The position numbers and the translations under genes were made by a program. The notes below the pieces were generated by a model. The model had not been told where the DNA came from. It was given only the letters and a program-made list of their open reading frames with translations, and ran no database searches. Of a DNA stretch of 64,000 nucleotides, positions 52,657 to 61,123 are shown in pieces; position 1 is the stretch's first letter, and every line of letters starts with the position of its first letter. Origin of the DNA: Maribacter_C sp047345145. Its GTDB lineage: Bacteria; Bacteroidota; Bacteroidia; Flavobacteriales; Flavobacteriaceae. The stretch spans positions 992,001 to 1,056,000 of the forward strand of contig NZ_JBLFER010000001.1 of the NCBI RefSeq assembly GCF_047345145.1. The letters run 5' to 3'.

Positions 52657-54366
52657 ATGGATTCCATTCTAGAAACCGCCAAAAGTTGGTTGACTGATTT
52701 TTTTGACGATGCCACCAAAAAAGAAGTCCAAAACCTTATTGACACAAATACCGAAGAATTAAAAGACCGTTTCTACAAGAATATGGAATTCGGCACCGGT
52801 GGAATGCGCGGAATGATGGGTGCAGGAACCAATAGAATCAACAAATACACTTTAGGAAAAAGCACACAAGGTTTAAGCAACTACCTGAGAAAATCCTATA
52901 CTGAAGAAGAAATAAAAGTTGTAATTGCCTACGATTGCCGTCACAATAGTGATACCCTGGCAAGAACCGTTGCAGAGGTATTTTCAGCAAACGGAATCAA
53001 AGTCTTTCTCTTTTCAGAATTACGAACTACTCCCGAATTGTCCTTCGCAGTTCGTCATTTGAATTGCCACGCAGGAATCGTTTTAACGGCATCTCATAAC
53101 CCGCCTGAATACAATGGTTATAAGGTATATTGGACAGATGGCGGACAAATCGTACCACCTCAAGACGGAGAAATCATTTCAGAAATCAATTCACTTTCTT
53201 TTGAGGATATTAATTTTTCTTCGGATGATAGCCTTATTGAACTCATTGACAAAGATGTGGATGAAGCTTTCATTTCACAGTCCGTTGAAAAGGGAAGCTT
53301 TGGAGCGGCAGGAAAGGATGATTTTAAAATTGTTTTCACCTCTTTACACGGAACTTCGATTACGGCTATTCCGGAAGTTTTAAAACGCGCCGGATACAAC
53401 AATGTTACTGTAATTGAAGAACAGGCAAAACCTGATGGAGATTTTCCCACGGTGAAATCTCCAAACCCTGAAGAGCCAGAAGCTCTGTCAATCGCTGTTG
53501 CAAAAGCAGAGGAGATTGGTGCTGATATGGTGGTTGGTACAGACCCAGATAGTGACCGATTGGGAATCGCAGTTCGTAACTTAGAAGGTAAGATGGAAAT
53601 CGTAAACGGAAATCAAGCAATGGTCTTAATGACCAAATTCCTTTTAGAACAACAAAAAGAAAAAGGCTTTCAAGGCAATGAATTTATTGCTACAACCATA
53701 GTTTCCACACCTATGATGGAAGCGATGGCAAAAGCCTACGGTGTAGAATTCAAAACCGCTTTGACTGGGTTCAAATGGATTGGTAAAATGATTAAAGACT
53801 TTCCACAATCGAAATTTGTTGGTGGTGGAGAAGAAAGTTTCGGGTATATGGTTGGTGATTTTGTTCGTGATAAAGATGCGGTTACCTCTACTCTACTCGC
53901 TTGTGAAATTGCTTCTCAGGCCAAAGCAAACGGAAGTTCTTTCTACAAAGATTTGATTGATTGTTATGTCGATTACGGATTTTACAAAGAACATCTTGTT
54001 GCTTTAACAAAAAAAGGTATGAGTGGCGCCGAAGAAATTAAGCAGATGTTGAAAGATTTTAAAGAAAACCCTGTTGAATCTGTTGCCGGTTCAAAAGTAA
54101 AATGGATTGAAGATTACAATACTTCGATTGCTACTAATGTGATATCCGGAGAAGAAAAGACAATCGATTTACCAAAATCAAATGTGCTGATTTATGAAAC
54201 CGAAGACGGAACCCGGGTTGCTGCAAGGCCTAGTGGTACTGAACCTAAGGTGAAATTTTATATCAGTACCAACACAACTTTAGAAAACGCTTCAGATTTC
54301 AAAAGTGTAAGCGCAGCTCTTGACATCAAGATTCAAACCATCCTTTCGGAACTCCAACTGAGTTAA
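52657..54366 (+). CDS. Phospho-sugar mutase (phosphoglucomutase/phosphomannomutase type)
   Basis: 569 residues. The phosphoserine loop TASHNPPEYNGYK, the metal loop GTDPDSDR, the sugar loop GGGEESFGY and the phosphate loop RPSGTEPKVKFYI are all intact. The length matches the long PGM/PMM2-like group of Bacteroidota and Firmicutes. It interconverts hexose 1- and 6-phosphates for wall and exopolysaccharide precursors. A -7 element (TAAATTTG) occurs at 52625-52632. Its TAA stop overlaps the ATG of a 52-aa ORF. Confidence 0.93.
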   Translation: MDSILETAKSWLTDFFDDATKKEVQNLIDTNTEELKDRFYKNMEFGTGGMRGMMGAGTNRINKYTLGKSTQGLSNYLRKSYTEEEIKVVIAYDCRHNSDTLARTVAEVFSANGIKVFLFSELRTTPELSFAVRHLNCHAGIVLTASHNPPEYNGYKVYWTDGGQIVPPQDGEIISEINSLSFEDINFSSDDSLIELIDKDVDEAFISQSVEKGSFGAAGKDDFKIVFTSLHGTSITAIPEVLKRAGYNNVTVIEEQAKPDGDFPTVKSPNPEEPEALSIAVAKAEEIGADMVVGTDPDSDRLGIAVRNLEGKMEIVNGNQAMVLMTKFLLEQQKEKGFQGNEFIATTIVSTPMMEAMAKAYGVEFKTALTGFKWIGKMIKDFPQSKFVGGGEESFGYMVGDFVRDKDAVTSTLLACEIASQAKANGSSFYKDLIDCYVDYGFYKEHLVALTKKGMSGAEEIKQMLKDFKENPVESVAGSKVKWIEDYNTSIATNVISGEEKTIDLPKSNVLIYETEDGTRVAARPSGTEPKVKFYISTNTTLENASDFKSVSAALDIKIQTILSELQLS

Positions 54367-54524
54367 TGAATTTATTCTTGATACTTTTATTCAAGCGAAA
54401 AAGCATGCTTTTGTGCTGTAATGAAACCTTTTTTGAGTTTCATAGCACCGCTACGAAAGGAAAAAAAGGTGAAATTAGAGTGCAAAATGATGTTTTTGTA
54501 GGTAATAAAAAGTTTCAAGTATAA
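54366..54524 (+). CDS. Small conserved-looking ORF coupled to the phospho-sugar mutase
   Basis: 52 residues. The ATG overlaps the mutase stop by one base (TAATG), and the stop at 54522-54524 is five bases before the ABC-exporter ATG, so it fills the whole gap without waste. The protein has a hydrophobic start (MNLFLILLF), a CC pair (LLCCNET), and a polar, basic end (KGKKGEIRVQNDVFVGNKKF). No family is recognised. Coupling on both sides is the main support; an alternative is that the gap is untranslated and its GTGCT...AGCAC hairpin matters instead. Confidence 0.55.
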   Translation: MNLFLILLFKRKSMLLCCNETFFEFHSTATKGKKGEIRVQNDVFVGNKKFQV

Positions 54525-54529
54525 ATTCA

Positions 54530-56353
54530 ATGGACTATTTTAAAAAAATTCTTCGCTTTGCGAAACCATATTCCAAATATGGTTATCTGAATATCTTTTT
54601 TAATATTCTGTATGCCCTTTTCAGTGCCTTGTCCTTTGCTGCTTTGATTCCGATGCTAAACGTTCTATTTGGAAAAGACAAACCCATCACCAAACTTCCT
54701 GAGTTTACGAGCATAGGCGGAACCAAGGACTATATTATGGACTATCTCGGCTACCACGTAACCCAATATGCAGGCGATGACAAAATGAAAGGTTTGGTTT
54801 TGGTTATTGGGCTAATTTTGATTCTATTTCTACTCAAAAATCTTTTTAATTATCTAGCAATGTATTTTATCACCTTTCTACGGAATGGAGTTTTAAAAGA
54901 CATTCGTAATCAGATGTATGAAAAGATAACAGAACTTCCCATATCCTACTACTCTGAGAAGCGAAAAGGGGATGTAATTGCCCGAATTACCTCAGATGTA
55001 CTTGAAATTCAACATTCTTTTCTATCTGTACTAGAACTAATCGTGCGTGAACCGCTAACCATTCTTTTTACCATTCTCATCATGTTTGGCATTAGTGGTA
55101 AGTTGACACTTTTCGTTTTCATTTTTATTCCAATTGCGGGCAGTATTATTTCATGGATTGGAAAATCTCTAAAAAAACAATCCGATAACGTACAAAAAGA
55201 GCAAGGCCAGTTTCTGTCTATTGTAGAAGAAACGCTGGGAGGTTTGCGAGTAGTGAAAGCCTTTAATGCCGAATCAAAATTCTATAAGACATTTTCAAAT
55301 TCAACAAAACGGTTTTTCGATTTTAGCAACTCCCTATTAAATCGTCAAAACCTAGCTTCGCCAACGGGCGAGTTCTTAGGAATTCTGGTTATTGGAGTAC
55401 TTCTCTGGTTTGGGGGAAAAATGGTTATTGTTGATGAAACATTAGATGCTGCTGACTTTATTGCATACATGGGCTTGGCGTATAATATCCTAACTCCTGC
55501 AAAATCTATTAGCAAAGCGTCCTACGGAGTTAAAAAAGGAAATGCTGCGGCAGAACGTGTGTTAGAAATTCTAGAAACTAAAAATCCGATTTCGGAAATT
55601 GAGAATGCCATCGACAAATCCGATTTTGATTCACAAATAGAATTAAAGAACATCTCCTTCAAATATGAAGACGATTATGTTCTAAAGGATTTTAATTTGA
55701 AAGTTCCGAAAGGTCATGCAGTGGCACTGGTTGGACAGTCCGGCAGTGGCAAAAGTACCATCGCAAATCTTGCCACCCGATTTTACGATGTAAATGACGG
55801 AACAATCGAGATTGATGGTATCAACATAAAGGACATGACTAAAAAATCCCTTAGATACTTAATGGGGTTGGTTACGCAAGACTCCATCCTCTTCAATGAC
55901 AGCGTTAAAAACAATATCGGTTTAGGAAAAGAAAACGCATCCGAAGAAGAGATTATAGAAGCAGCAAAAATTGCAAATGCTCATGAATTTATTACTGAAT
56001 TACCGGAAGGCTATAACACCAATATTGGTGATAGCGGAAACAAGTTAAGCGGCGGACAAAAACAACGACTATCGATTGCTAGAGCCGTTTTGAAAAATCC
56101 ACCGATAATGATTTTAGATGAGGCAACTTCAGCCTTAGACACAGAAAGCGAACGTTTGGTTCAAGATGCCTTGGAGAAGATGATGCGCAACCGGACTTCC
56201 ATCGTAATTGCCCATCGCCTATCTACTATCCAAAATGCAAACACTATTGTTGTCCTTCAAAAAGGAGAGATTGTAGAACAAGGTTCTCATGAAGAATTAC
56301 TTGCCAAGAATGGCACCTATAAGAAGTTGGTTGATATGCAGTCGCTGGGGTAA
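54530..56353 (+). CDS. ABC transporter, fused permease and ATPase (MsbA-like exporter)
   Basis: 607 residues. Six membrane helices (about 20-330) are followed by one nucleotide-binding domain: Walker A LVGQSGSGKST, signature LSGGQKQRLSIARA, Walker B IMILDEATSALD and switch His in IAHRL. It is a half-transporter that acts as a homodimer, of the MsbA/multidrug type, likely exporting lipid A precursors or other amphiphiles. It follows the mutase and the 52-aa ORF closely and is probably in the same operon. Confidence 0.93.
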   Translation: MDYFKKILRFAKPYSKYGYLNIFFNILYALFSALSFAALIPMLNVLFGKDKPITKLPEFTSIGGTKDYIMDYLGYHVTQYAGDDKMKGLVLVIGLILILFLLKNLFNYLAMYFITFLRNGVLKDIRNQMYEKITELPISYYSEKRKGDVIARITSDVLEIQHSFLSVLELIVREPLTILFTILIMFGISGKLTLFVFIFIPIAGSIISWIGKSLKKQSDNVQKEQGQFLSIVEETLGGLRVVKAFNAESKFYKTFSNSTKRFFDFSNSLLNRQNLASPTGEFLGILVIGVLLWFGGKMVIVDETLDAADFIAYMGLAYNILTPAKSISKASYGVKKGNAAAERVLEILETKNPISEIENAIDKSDFDSQIELKNISFKYEDDYVLKDFNLKVPKGHAVALVGQSGSGKSTIANLATRFYDVNDGTIEIDGINIKDMTKKSLRYLMGLVTQDSILFNDSVKNNIGLGKENASEEEIIEAAKIANAHEFITELPEGYNTNIGDSGNKLSGGQKQRLSIARAVLKNPPIMILDEATSALDTESERLVQDALEKMMRNRTSIVIAHRLSTIQNANTIVVLQKGEIVEQGSHEELLAKNGTYKKLVDMQSLG

Positions 56354-56385
56354 AATTTCAGATTTAATATAGAAAAAGTGAAAAA

Positions 56386-56599
56386 GCTCCCCTCCTAATT
56401 CTAGGAGGGGAATGAATTCCCTGCCAACCTGCAGGGAAGAAAGGGGTGGTTACTTCGTGAGTTGAGAAGATCCATTTTACCTAAAAAACTTGTAAGCGGG
56501 TTCTGCGTTTAGAAAGTAAGTTGGCACCTTAGGGAAAGGCTTGGGCTTAACCACCCCGTCCACTAAAGTGGACACCCCTCCTAGAATTAGGAGGGGAGC
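56386..56599. mobile_element. 214-bp MITE-like element with 25-bp perfect terminal inverted repeats
   Basis: The left end (56386-56410, GCTCCCCTCC...AGGAGGGG) is the exact reverse complement of the right end (56575-56599). Each end is itself palindromic. Inside are a second pair, GGGGTGGTTA (56443-56452) and TAACCACCCC (56548-56557), and two hairpins (CCCTG/CAGGG; GTCCACT/AGTGGAC). No ORF is present, so any movement would depend on a transposase elsewhere. It separates the ABC gene from the next sigma-factor gene and may also terminate transcription. Confidence 0.75.
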
Positions 56600-56673
56600 C
56601 TGTAAAATTTCAATAACACACTAAACCTTTCCTTAACTTTAGAGTCCAATAAAGGAATTCAAACAAATACCTA

Positions 56674-57213
56674 TTGCTCGCTGAAGCCGATTTAGTAGAA
56701 GAATTAAGGAATCCGAAAACCCAATCGAGGGCCTTTGAGGTGTTGGTAAACACCTATAAAGAAAGGCTCTATTGGCATATCCGTAGGATTGTATTGAACC
56801 ATGACGATGCTGATGATGTTTTACAGAATACCTTTATAAAAGTGTATCGGAATATTGAAGGGTTCAAAGGAGATAGCAGATTATATTCTTGGATGTATCG
56901 CATTGCGACCAATGAAGCGCTGAGTTTTTTAAAGACTAAATCGAAAAAGCAAGGCATCGGAAATGAAGAATTGCAAAACCAGTTGTTAGATAACTTGCAA
57001 GCAGATGTCTATTTTGAAGGAGATGAAATTCAATTAAAATTGCAAAAAGCAATTGCAACATTACCGGAGAAGCAAAAGTTGGTTTTTAATATGAAATATT
57101 TTCAGGAATTGAAATATGAAGAAATCTCAGAAATTTTAGAGACCTCTGTTGGAGGATTGAAAGCTTCATATCATTTAGCAGTAAAGAAAGTAGAGGCATA
57201 TTTAAAAAAATAG
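56674..57213 (+). CDS. ECF-type RNA polymerase sigma factor
   Basis: 179 residues. Region 2 holds LVNTYKERLYWHIRRIVLNH and DADDVLQNTFIKVYRNI; region 4 holds LPEKQKLVFNMKYFQELKYEEI and SVGGLKASYHLAVKKVE. The start is a TTG at 56674: an in-frame stop lies six codons upstream and no ATG is available. It heads a three-gene operon with a membrane protein and a periplasmic sensor-like protein. An eight-base tandem repeat lies between it and the next gene. Confidence 0.93.
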   Translation: MLAEADLVEELRNPKTQSRAFEVLVNTYKERLYWHIRRIVLNHDDADDVLQNTFIKVYRNIEGFKGDSRLYSWMYRIATNEALSFLKTKSKKQGIGNEELQNQLLDNLQADVYFEGDEIQLKLQKAIATLPEKQKLVFNMKYFQELKYEEISEILETSVGGLKASYHLAVKKVEAYLKK

Positions 57214-57224
57214 ACATAACATCA

Positions 57225-57275
57225 TCATAAACTCATAAACTCATAAACTCATAAACTCATAAACTCATAAACTCA
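57225..57275. repeat. Octanucleotide tandem repeat TCATAAAC, six copies and a part
   Basis: Six perfect copies of TCATAAAC run from 57225 to 57272, followed by a partial unit. It lies between the sigma-factor stop and the anti-sigma start. A unit of eight bases can change copy number by slippage and alter spacing in the operon mRNA without touching a reading frame. Confidence 0.85.
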
Positions 57276-57314
57276 AATTAAACCTTTTAAAGTATTGACA
57301 GTCAAATACAAGTA

Positions 57315-57827
57315 ATGGAAGCGTCAAATAAAAATAATCCGTTTAAAACACCCGAAGGTTACTTTGAGAACTTTACGGATGGGCTCATGGATAAATTGAA
57401 CGACGAAAAGAGCGATTTACCCAAGGAGGATGGTTTTGCTATTCCTGAGAATTATTTTGATGGACTGCATAAAAACATTCAGGAAAAGTTAAATCTGGAG
57501 GAAACTAAGGTCATTCAGTTAAACCCATGGAAGAAATATTACATCGCCGCGGCTTCTGCAGCTGCAATTGTTTTGATTTTCTTAGGATTCAATTGGAACG
57601 CAAACGAAAAAATTACCTTTGAAGACCTAGCAAGTACAGATATTGAAAATTATTTTGAATACAATGAATTGGGATTGACCACCTATGAGATTTCGGAAGT
57701 GCTCCCACTTGATGAATTGGAAATCAACGATATACTAGAAAATCAATTCGAAGAAGAAAACGTCATCGACTATTTAAATGATAATGTTGACGCTATCGAA
57801 GACCTAAACCTTGAAGATTATGAATAA
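57315..57827 (+). CDS. Probable anti-sigma factor, single-pass membrane protein
   Basis: 170 residues. The cytoplasmic part has two related units, FKTPEGYFENFTDGLMDKL (9-27) and FAIPENYFDGLHKNIQEKL (41-59), suggesting duplication. One membrane helix (about 77-92) is followed by a strongly acidic periplasmic tail. It has no zinc motif. Its position directly after an ECF sigma gene and before a periplasmic sensor-like gene makes an anti-sigma role likely but not proven. It overlaps the next gene by eight bases. Confidence 0.75.
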   Translation: MEASNKNNPFKTPEGYFENFTDGLMDKLNDEKSDLPKEDGFAIPENYFDGLHKNIQEKLNLEETKVIQLNPWKKYYIAAASAAAIVLIFLGFNWNANEKITFEDLASTDIENYFEYNELGLTTYEISEVLPLDELEINDILENQFEEENVIDYLNDNVDAIEDLNLEDYE

Positions 57828-58281
57828 CATAAAAAATATAGCACTTGTACTTTTCTTTTGCGCCACTACTCTTGGTTTTGGTCAGAGAAGCGAAGAACAC
57901 AGAGATAAAATAAAGTCATTGAAAGTAGGATATCTTACTGAAAGACTCGATTTATCAAGCACTGAGGCACAAGCCTTTTGGCCCGTTTATAATGCCTATG
58001 AAGTGGAACGAGAAAAGCTTAGAAGACAAGAAAGAGCAGAAATAAAGCTCAAAATACGAAAAACAGCTACTCTTACTGATGCGGAATCAGAAGGTTTACT
58101 CACCCAATACGTGGAATTGAAAAAGAAACGTGAAGAATTAGATGCTGATTTCTTAACTGAAATTAGAGGAGTGATTTCAGCAAAAAAAACCTTGTTACTT
58201 ATTCGTGCAGAAGAAAGTTTTAAAAAACGCTTATTAGAACAATACAGAAAAAAGCGAAGCGGCGGCGGAGGATATCGGTAA
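57820..58281 (+). CDS. Periplasmic sensor-like protein of the ECF sigma operon
   Basis: 153 residues from the ATG at 57820, where the signal peptide begins (MNNIKNIALVLFFCATTLGF). The mature protein is almost entirely helical and charged (LTERLDLSSTEAQAFWPVYNAYEVEREKLRR, in outline), like Spy/CpxP-type proteins. It ends in a basic, glycine-rich tail (KKRSGGGGYR). Homologues in Flavobacteriaceae are, as I recall, labelled sensor of ECF-type sigma factor. It is the last gene before a terminator. The signal it detects is unknown. Confidence 0.78.
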   Translation: MNNIKNIALVLFFCATTLGFGQRSEEHRDKIKSLKVGYLTERLDLSSTEAQAFWPVYNAYEVEREKLRRQERAEIKLKIRKTATLTDAESEGLLTQYVELKKKREELDADFLTEIRGVISAKKTLLLIRAEESFKKRLLEQYRKKRSGGGGYR

Positions 58282-58305
58282 AATCAAAAATTCGATAAAA
58301 TGCAT

Positions 58306-58332
58306 AAAAAAGGGGCCTTTCAGCCCCTTTTT
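58306..58332 (+). terminator. Terminator of the second sigma operon
   Basis: AAAAAGGGGC pairs with GCCCCTTTTT (58323-58332), a 10-bp stem with a short loop, preceded by A and followed by T residues. Confidence 0.9.
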
Positions 58333-58391
58333 CTATTAAACCCTATTCTAAATTGAGAGTCAAAAAAGTATAACCCATAAATTTTATACCT

Positions 58392-58745
58392 ATGAAAAAT
58401 TTAAAATTAGTATTCGTTCTTCTGTTTCTATTCGGAATAGTATCATCAATAACTGCACAAAGAGAAGTGGTTCAAGTGTATCCCAAACATGGAACTGTCG
58501 TTACCAAGGTTCATAAACCAAAAGTCGTTGTACATAATAAAGTCAATTTTCGTTTCGCTGATGGAGTGTGGTACAAGCCAAGAGGCAGCAAATTTGTTGT
58601 TTGTGCTGCCCCCGTGGGAATCCAAATAAGACATTTACCAAGAGGAAACAAAGTGGTAAAACTTAGAAACGGAAGAAAAGTGTACAAATACAAAGGTATT
58701 TGGTATAAAAAACAAGGGCGAGGTTATGTCGTCGTAAATGTTTAA
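58392..58745 (+). CDS. Secreted DUF6515-like protein
   Basis: 117 residues with a signal peptide (MKNLKLVFVLLFLFGIVSSITAQ). The mature part has two related units of aromatic and basic residues: FADGVWYKPRGSKFVVCAAPVG and YKGIWYKKQGRGYVVVNV, separated by LPRGNKVVKL. This resembles DUF6515, whose members are small beta-rich periplasmic proteins without assigned activity. It stands alone, flanked by terminators. Confidence 0.72.
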   Translation: MKNLKLVFVLLFLFGIVSSITAQREVVQVYPKHGTVVTKVHKPKVVVHNKVNFRFADGVWYKPRGSKFVVCAAPVGIQIRHLPRGNKVVKLRNGRKVYKYKGIWYKKQGRGYVVVNV

Positions 58746-58762
58746 GCCGGATCCAAAATATC

Positions 58763-58792
58763 AAAAAGGGAAGCGTAATTGCTTCCTTTTTT
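58763..58792. terminator. Terminator between the DUF6515-like gene and the propeller gene
   Basis: AAAAAGGGAAGC (58763-58774) and GCTTCCTTTTTT (58781-58792) form a stem with a single bulged G and a T-run. It lies between convergent genes and reaches the stop of the propeller gene. Confidence 0.85.
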
Positions 58793-59816
58793 ACTTAAAG
58801 ACAAGTTTCGCTATTCTGTTTTTTCCAGCAGCATAAGCAATAGAATCATTTAAAAATCGGATGGTGTAGAATGATTCATCTGAAAGTTGTTTCCAAGAAT
58901 TTCCTTGGTCACTTGAATAGGAAATTCCCGTAAAACCTAAAGCTACAATTTCTTTACCGCTAGTATTAGGAACGAACTGCACACAGCTTTTATACTGCGG
59001 GTTTTTTCCGTCGGCAATAAGTTCCCATGTTTTTCCACCATCGAAAGTCATTGCCTTGTTTGCACTATTCCCATCCGGATTGGTATAATCGCCCCCGACG
59101 GCGATTCCTAGATATTCTGTCCAGAAATCGATTGAATAAATGCCTTCCGCTTCTCCTTTATTTAAAATTGGTGTTTCAAAGGCTTCCCATGTTTTTCCTT
59201 TATCCGGAGAAAACAAAATGCGTTTGGTTGTGGCAACCCAGGTTTTGTTTCCAATAGTTTTGATATTGGTATCGCTGGCGGCAAACGCTCCTTCTCCTTC
59301 TATAGCTTCAGGAAGTACGTTGCAGGACAACTTATTCCAAGAATTCCCTCCATCCCTAGTAATAATTATTGAAAAACAGCCATCAACAGTATCTCCTATT
59401 GCTATTCCTTCTTGGTCATCCCAAAAGGTCATGGAATCATAGAAAACGCCATCACCTTCTTCCATATAAACCAACTTCATTTTCCCTTCTTCTCCCGTTT
59501 TATAAAGTAAAGCAGGATTTCCCACGGAAAGCATAAAAAAGTCCGTTGAAGAATGCGTCATGGCCCTAAACTCCGGAATACTGGTATGATACTTTTGAAT
59601 GCCCTCCATAATCTTTCCAGTTCGCAAATCTATATTTCCAAAAGTTCCTTTATTCGCAGCATACCGCAAGGTGTTTCCAACGATATCAATTGCTCGAATA
59701 CTTAGCGTATCTACATAAATGGGTTCAATTTCTACGGATGTAAACGGAAGTCTATTTTCTTCTTCAACACAAGAAAACACAGAGGCAACAATAAAAAGTA
59801 ATAGGAATTTGCGCAT
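58791..59816 (-). CDS. BNR/Asp-box beta-propeller lipoprotein (Ycf48-like)
   Basis: 341 residues from the ATG at 59816, which gives a good lipobox (VASVFSC); the frame to 59831 adds five residues. Four Asp-box motifs are visible: DGGNSWNKL, DKGKTWEAF, DGGKTWELI and DQGNSWKQL, so the fold is a six- or seven-bladed propeller as in sialidase-like and Ycf48-like proteins. No catalytic sialidase residues are recognised. It is the last gene of the YHYH-YwqK-SCO-propeller unit, five bases after SCO. Confidence 0.85.
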   Translation of the reverse strand: MRKFLLLFIVASVFSCVEEENRLPFTSVEIEPIYVDTLSIRAIDIVGNTLRYAANKGTFGNIDLRTGKIMEGIQKYHTSIPEFRAMTHSSTDFFMLSVGNPALLYKTGEEGKMKLVYMEEGDGVFYDSMTFWDDQEGIAIGDTVDGCFSIIITRDGGNSWNKLSCNVLPEAIEGEGAFAASDTNIKTIGNKTWVATTKRILFSPDKGKTWEAFETPILNKGEAEGIYSIDFWTEYLGIAVGGDYTNPDGNSANKAMTFDGGKTWELIADGKNPQYKSCVQFVPNTSGKEIVALGFTGISYSSDQGNSWKQLSDESFYTIRFLNDSIAYAAGKNRIAKLVFK

Positions 59817-59836
59817 ACTCAAAAGTAGCATAAAAA

Positions 59837-60532
59837 TCAGAGCTCTTTTTTCAATGCTTTGACATCGGTTATCAATTGCGCAATAGATGCCCTATTCAAA
59901 CCATTATAGATGCCGCGAATATGCTTGTTATTATCTACGAGTAAGAAATTCTCGGTGTGTAAAAAATCATTAATATCTTTCGGAATTCCTAAATCGTTCT
60001 CTACAAAATATTGGTTTCTTCCCAAATTGTAAATCTCCGTTTTATCACCTGTAACCAAGTGCCATTTATTAGCAATGATTGCGTTTTTATCCGCATAATT
60101 TTTAAGAACGGACACCGAATCTATGGAGGGAGTAACCGAATGGGACAAGAATAGGATTTCATCATCATTCTTGAATTCTTCTTGTAATTTCAGCATATTC
60201 CCCGTCATTTTTAAACAAATACCCGGGCAGCTGGTAAAAAAGAAATCGGTAATATAAATTTTGTTTTCAAAAGTCTTTTGGGTGATAGTATCTCCCAACT
60301 GATTCACCAGTTCGAAATCGGGAATCTTATGAAACTGTTTCTCGGCTTCACTATTGGGAGTGAGCCAATTAGGTGTAAAAGAGGCATCACCATAGTAAGG
60401 AAGATGTTCTACCCTACTCGTTTCAACCACCTCAGCCTTTTCTTTCTTTATTTCTTGTTTGCAACTTGCAAAAAGTGTAAAGCAAAAAATCAGAAATATG
60501 CCTAAGCTATTTACTTTGAACAACTGTTTCAT
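59837..60532 (-). CDS. SCO1/SenC family copper/redox lipoprotein
   Basis: 231 residues with a lipoprotein signal ending FASC. The thioredoxin-like domain has the CxxxC copper site in FFTSCPGICLKM, and the third ligand His in FLHTENFLLVDNN. SCO proteins insert copper into or reduce the Cu(A) site of cytochrome oxidase, or act as thiol-redox proteins; which one applies here is open, as no cox gene is near. It overlaps the YwqK gene by 26 bp and lies six bases before the propeller gene. Confidence 0.9.
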   Translation of the reverse strand: MKQLFKVNSLGIFLIFCFTLFASCKQEIKKEKAEVVETSRVEHLPYYGDASFTPNWLTPNSEAEKQFHKIPDFELVNQLGDTITQKTFENKIYITDFFFTSCPGICLKMTGNMLKLQEEFKNDDEILFLSHSVTPSIDSVSVLKNYADKNAIIANKWHLVTGDKTEIYNLGRNQYFVENDLGIPKDINDFLHTENFLLVDNNKHIRGIYNGLNRASIAQLITDVKALKKEL

Positions 60533-61115
60533 CTTCTAATTGATAACATGAATTTGCTCTTCGCATACCAAAAATACGTCCGTTTTTTGCCTCGTAATTC
60601 ACATAGAGCGTTCCGTTTTTTAGCCAGGCTTTCTGGAGTCCTTCTTCCTTTCCATTTACCAACTGCCGCTCCTTAGAGAGCTGACCTGTTGGATACCACT
60701 TCTTCTCAAATCCACTAAGTTTTCCGTCACGATACGTTGTTTCAGAAGCTAGAGCTCCGTTTTCCCACCAGCTTTTATAGCTTCCGTTTAAACGGTTCTG
60801 TTTATAGTGTGATTCAACTTGAAGTTCGCCATTTTGGTGCCAGCGCTTGGCAATTCCCTCCCGCTTTCCTTTATAAAAACCGAGTTTTTCCGCTAAAGTA
60901 TCGTTGGAATGGTATTTTAAGGAATATCCATTAAATGGCTGTCCTTTATAATACCATTTGCCCTCATTTTGATTGAGTAACAGTTCCTTTTTCAATACGG
61001 CAATACTGTCGATGATAATTTGTGTATCGACAACACTTTTGGCATCGAGAGTTTCCTTGCAACTAATGCTGGTGCAAGCAAACAATACTAAAACTACGAG
61101 ATGAATTGTTTTCAT
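60507..61115 (-). CDS. MORN/YwqK-repeat lipoprotein
   Basis: 202 residues with a lipobox (STSISCKE). The body consists of about five MORN-like/YwqK repeats (GKREGIAKRWHQNGELQVES, RDGKLSGFEKKWYPTGQLSK, GKEEGLQKAWLKNGTLYV), ending in NGRIFGMRRANSCYQLEDE. Databases call such proteins toxin-antitoxin YwqK family antitoxin; here no toxin is adjacent and the protein is exported, so that label is doubtful. It overlaps the SCO gene, indicating joint translation. Confidence 0.85.
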   Translation of the reverse strand: MKTIHLVVLVLFACTSISCKETLDAKSVVDTQIIIDSIAVLKKELLLNQNEGKWYYKGQPFNGYSLKYHSNDTLAEKLGFYKGKREGIAKRWHQNGELQVESHYKQNRLNGSYKSWWENGALASETTYRDGKLSGFEKKWYPTGQLSKERQLVNGKEEGLQKAWLKNGTLYVNYEAKNGRIFGMRRANSCYQLEDETVVQSK

Positions 61116-61123
61116 TGATTGTA

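Noticed and set aside
54404..54460. GTGCT...AGCAC hairpin as terminator after the mutase gene
   Set aside because: The stem has a three-base bulge and no T-run follows the hairpin; it lies within the 52-aa reading frame.
57225..57275. Short-unit repeat that might be a CRISPR array
   Set aside because: The unit is only eight bases and perfectly contiguous, without spacers or cas genes; it is a simple tandem repeat.
60507..61115. Toxin-antitoxin system (YwqK antitoxin label)
   Set aside because: The protein is an exported lipoprotein in an operon with SCO and YHYH proteins, and no toxin gene is adjacent.
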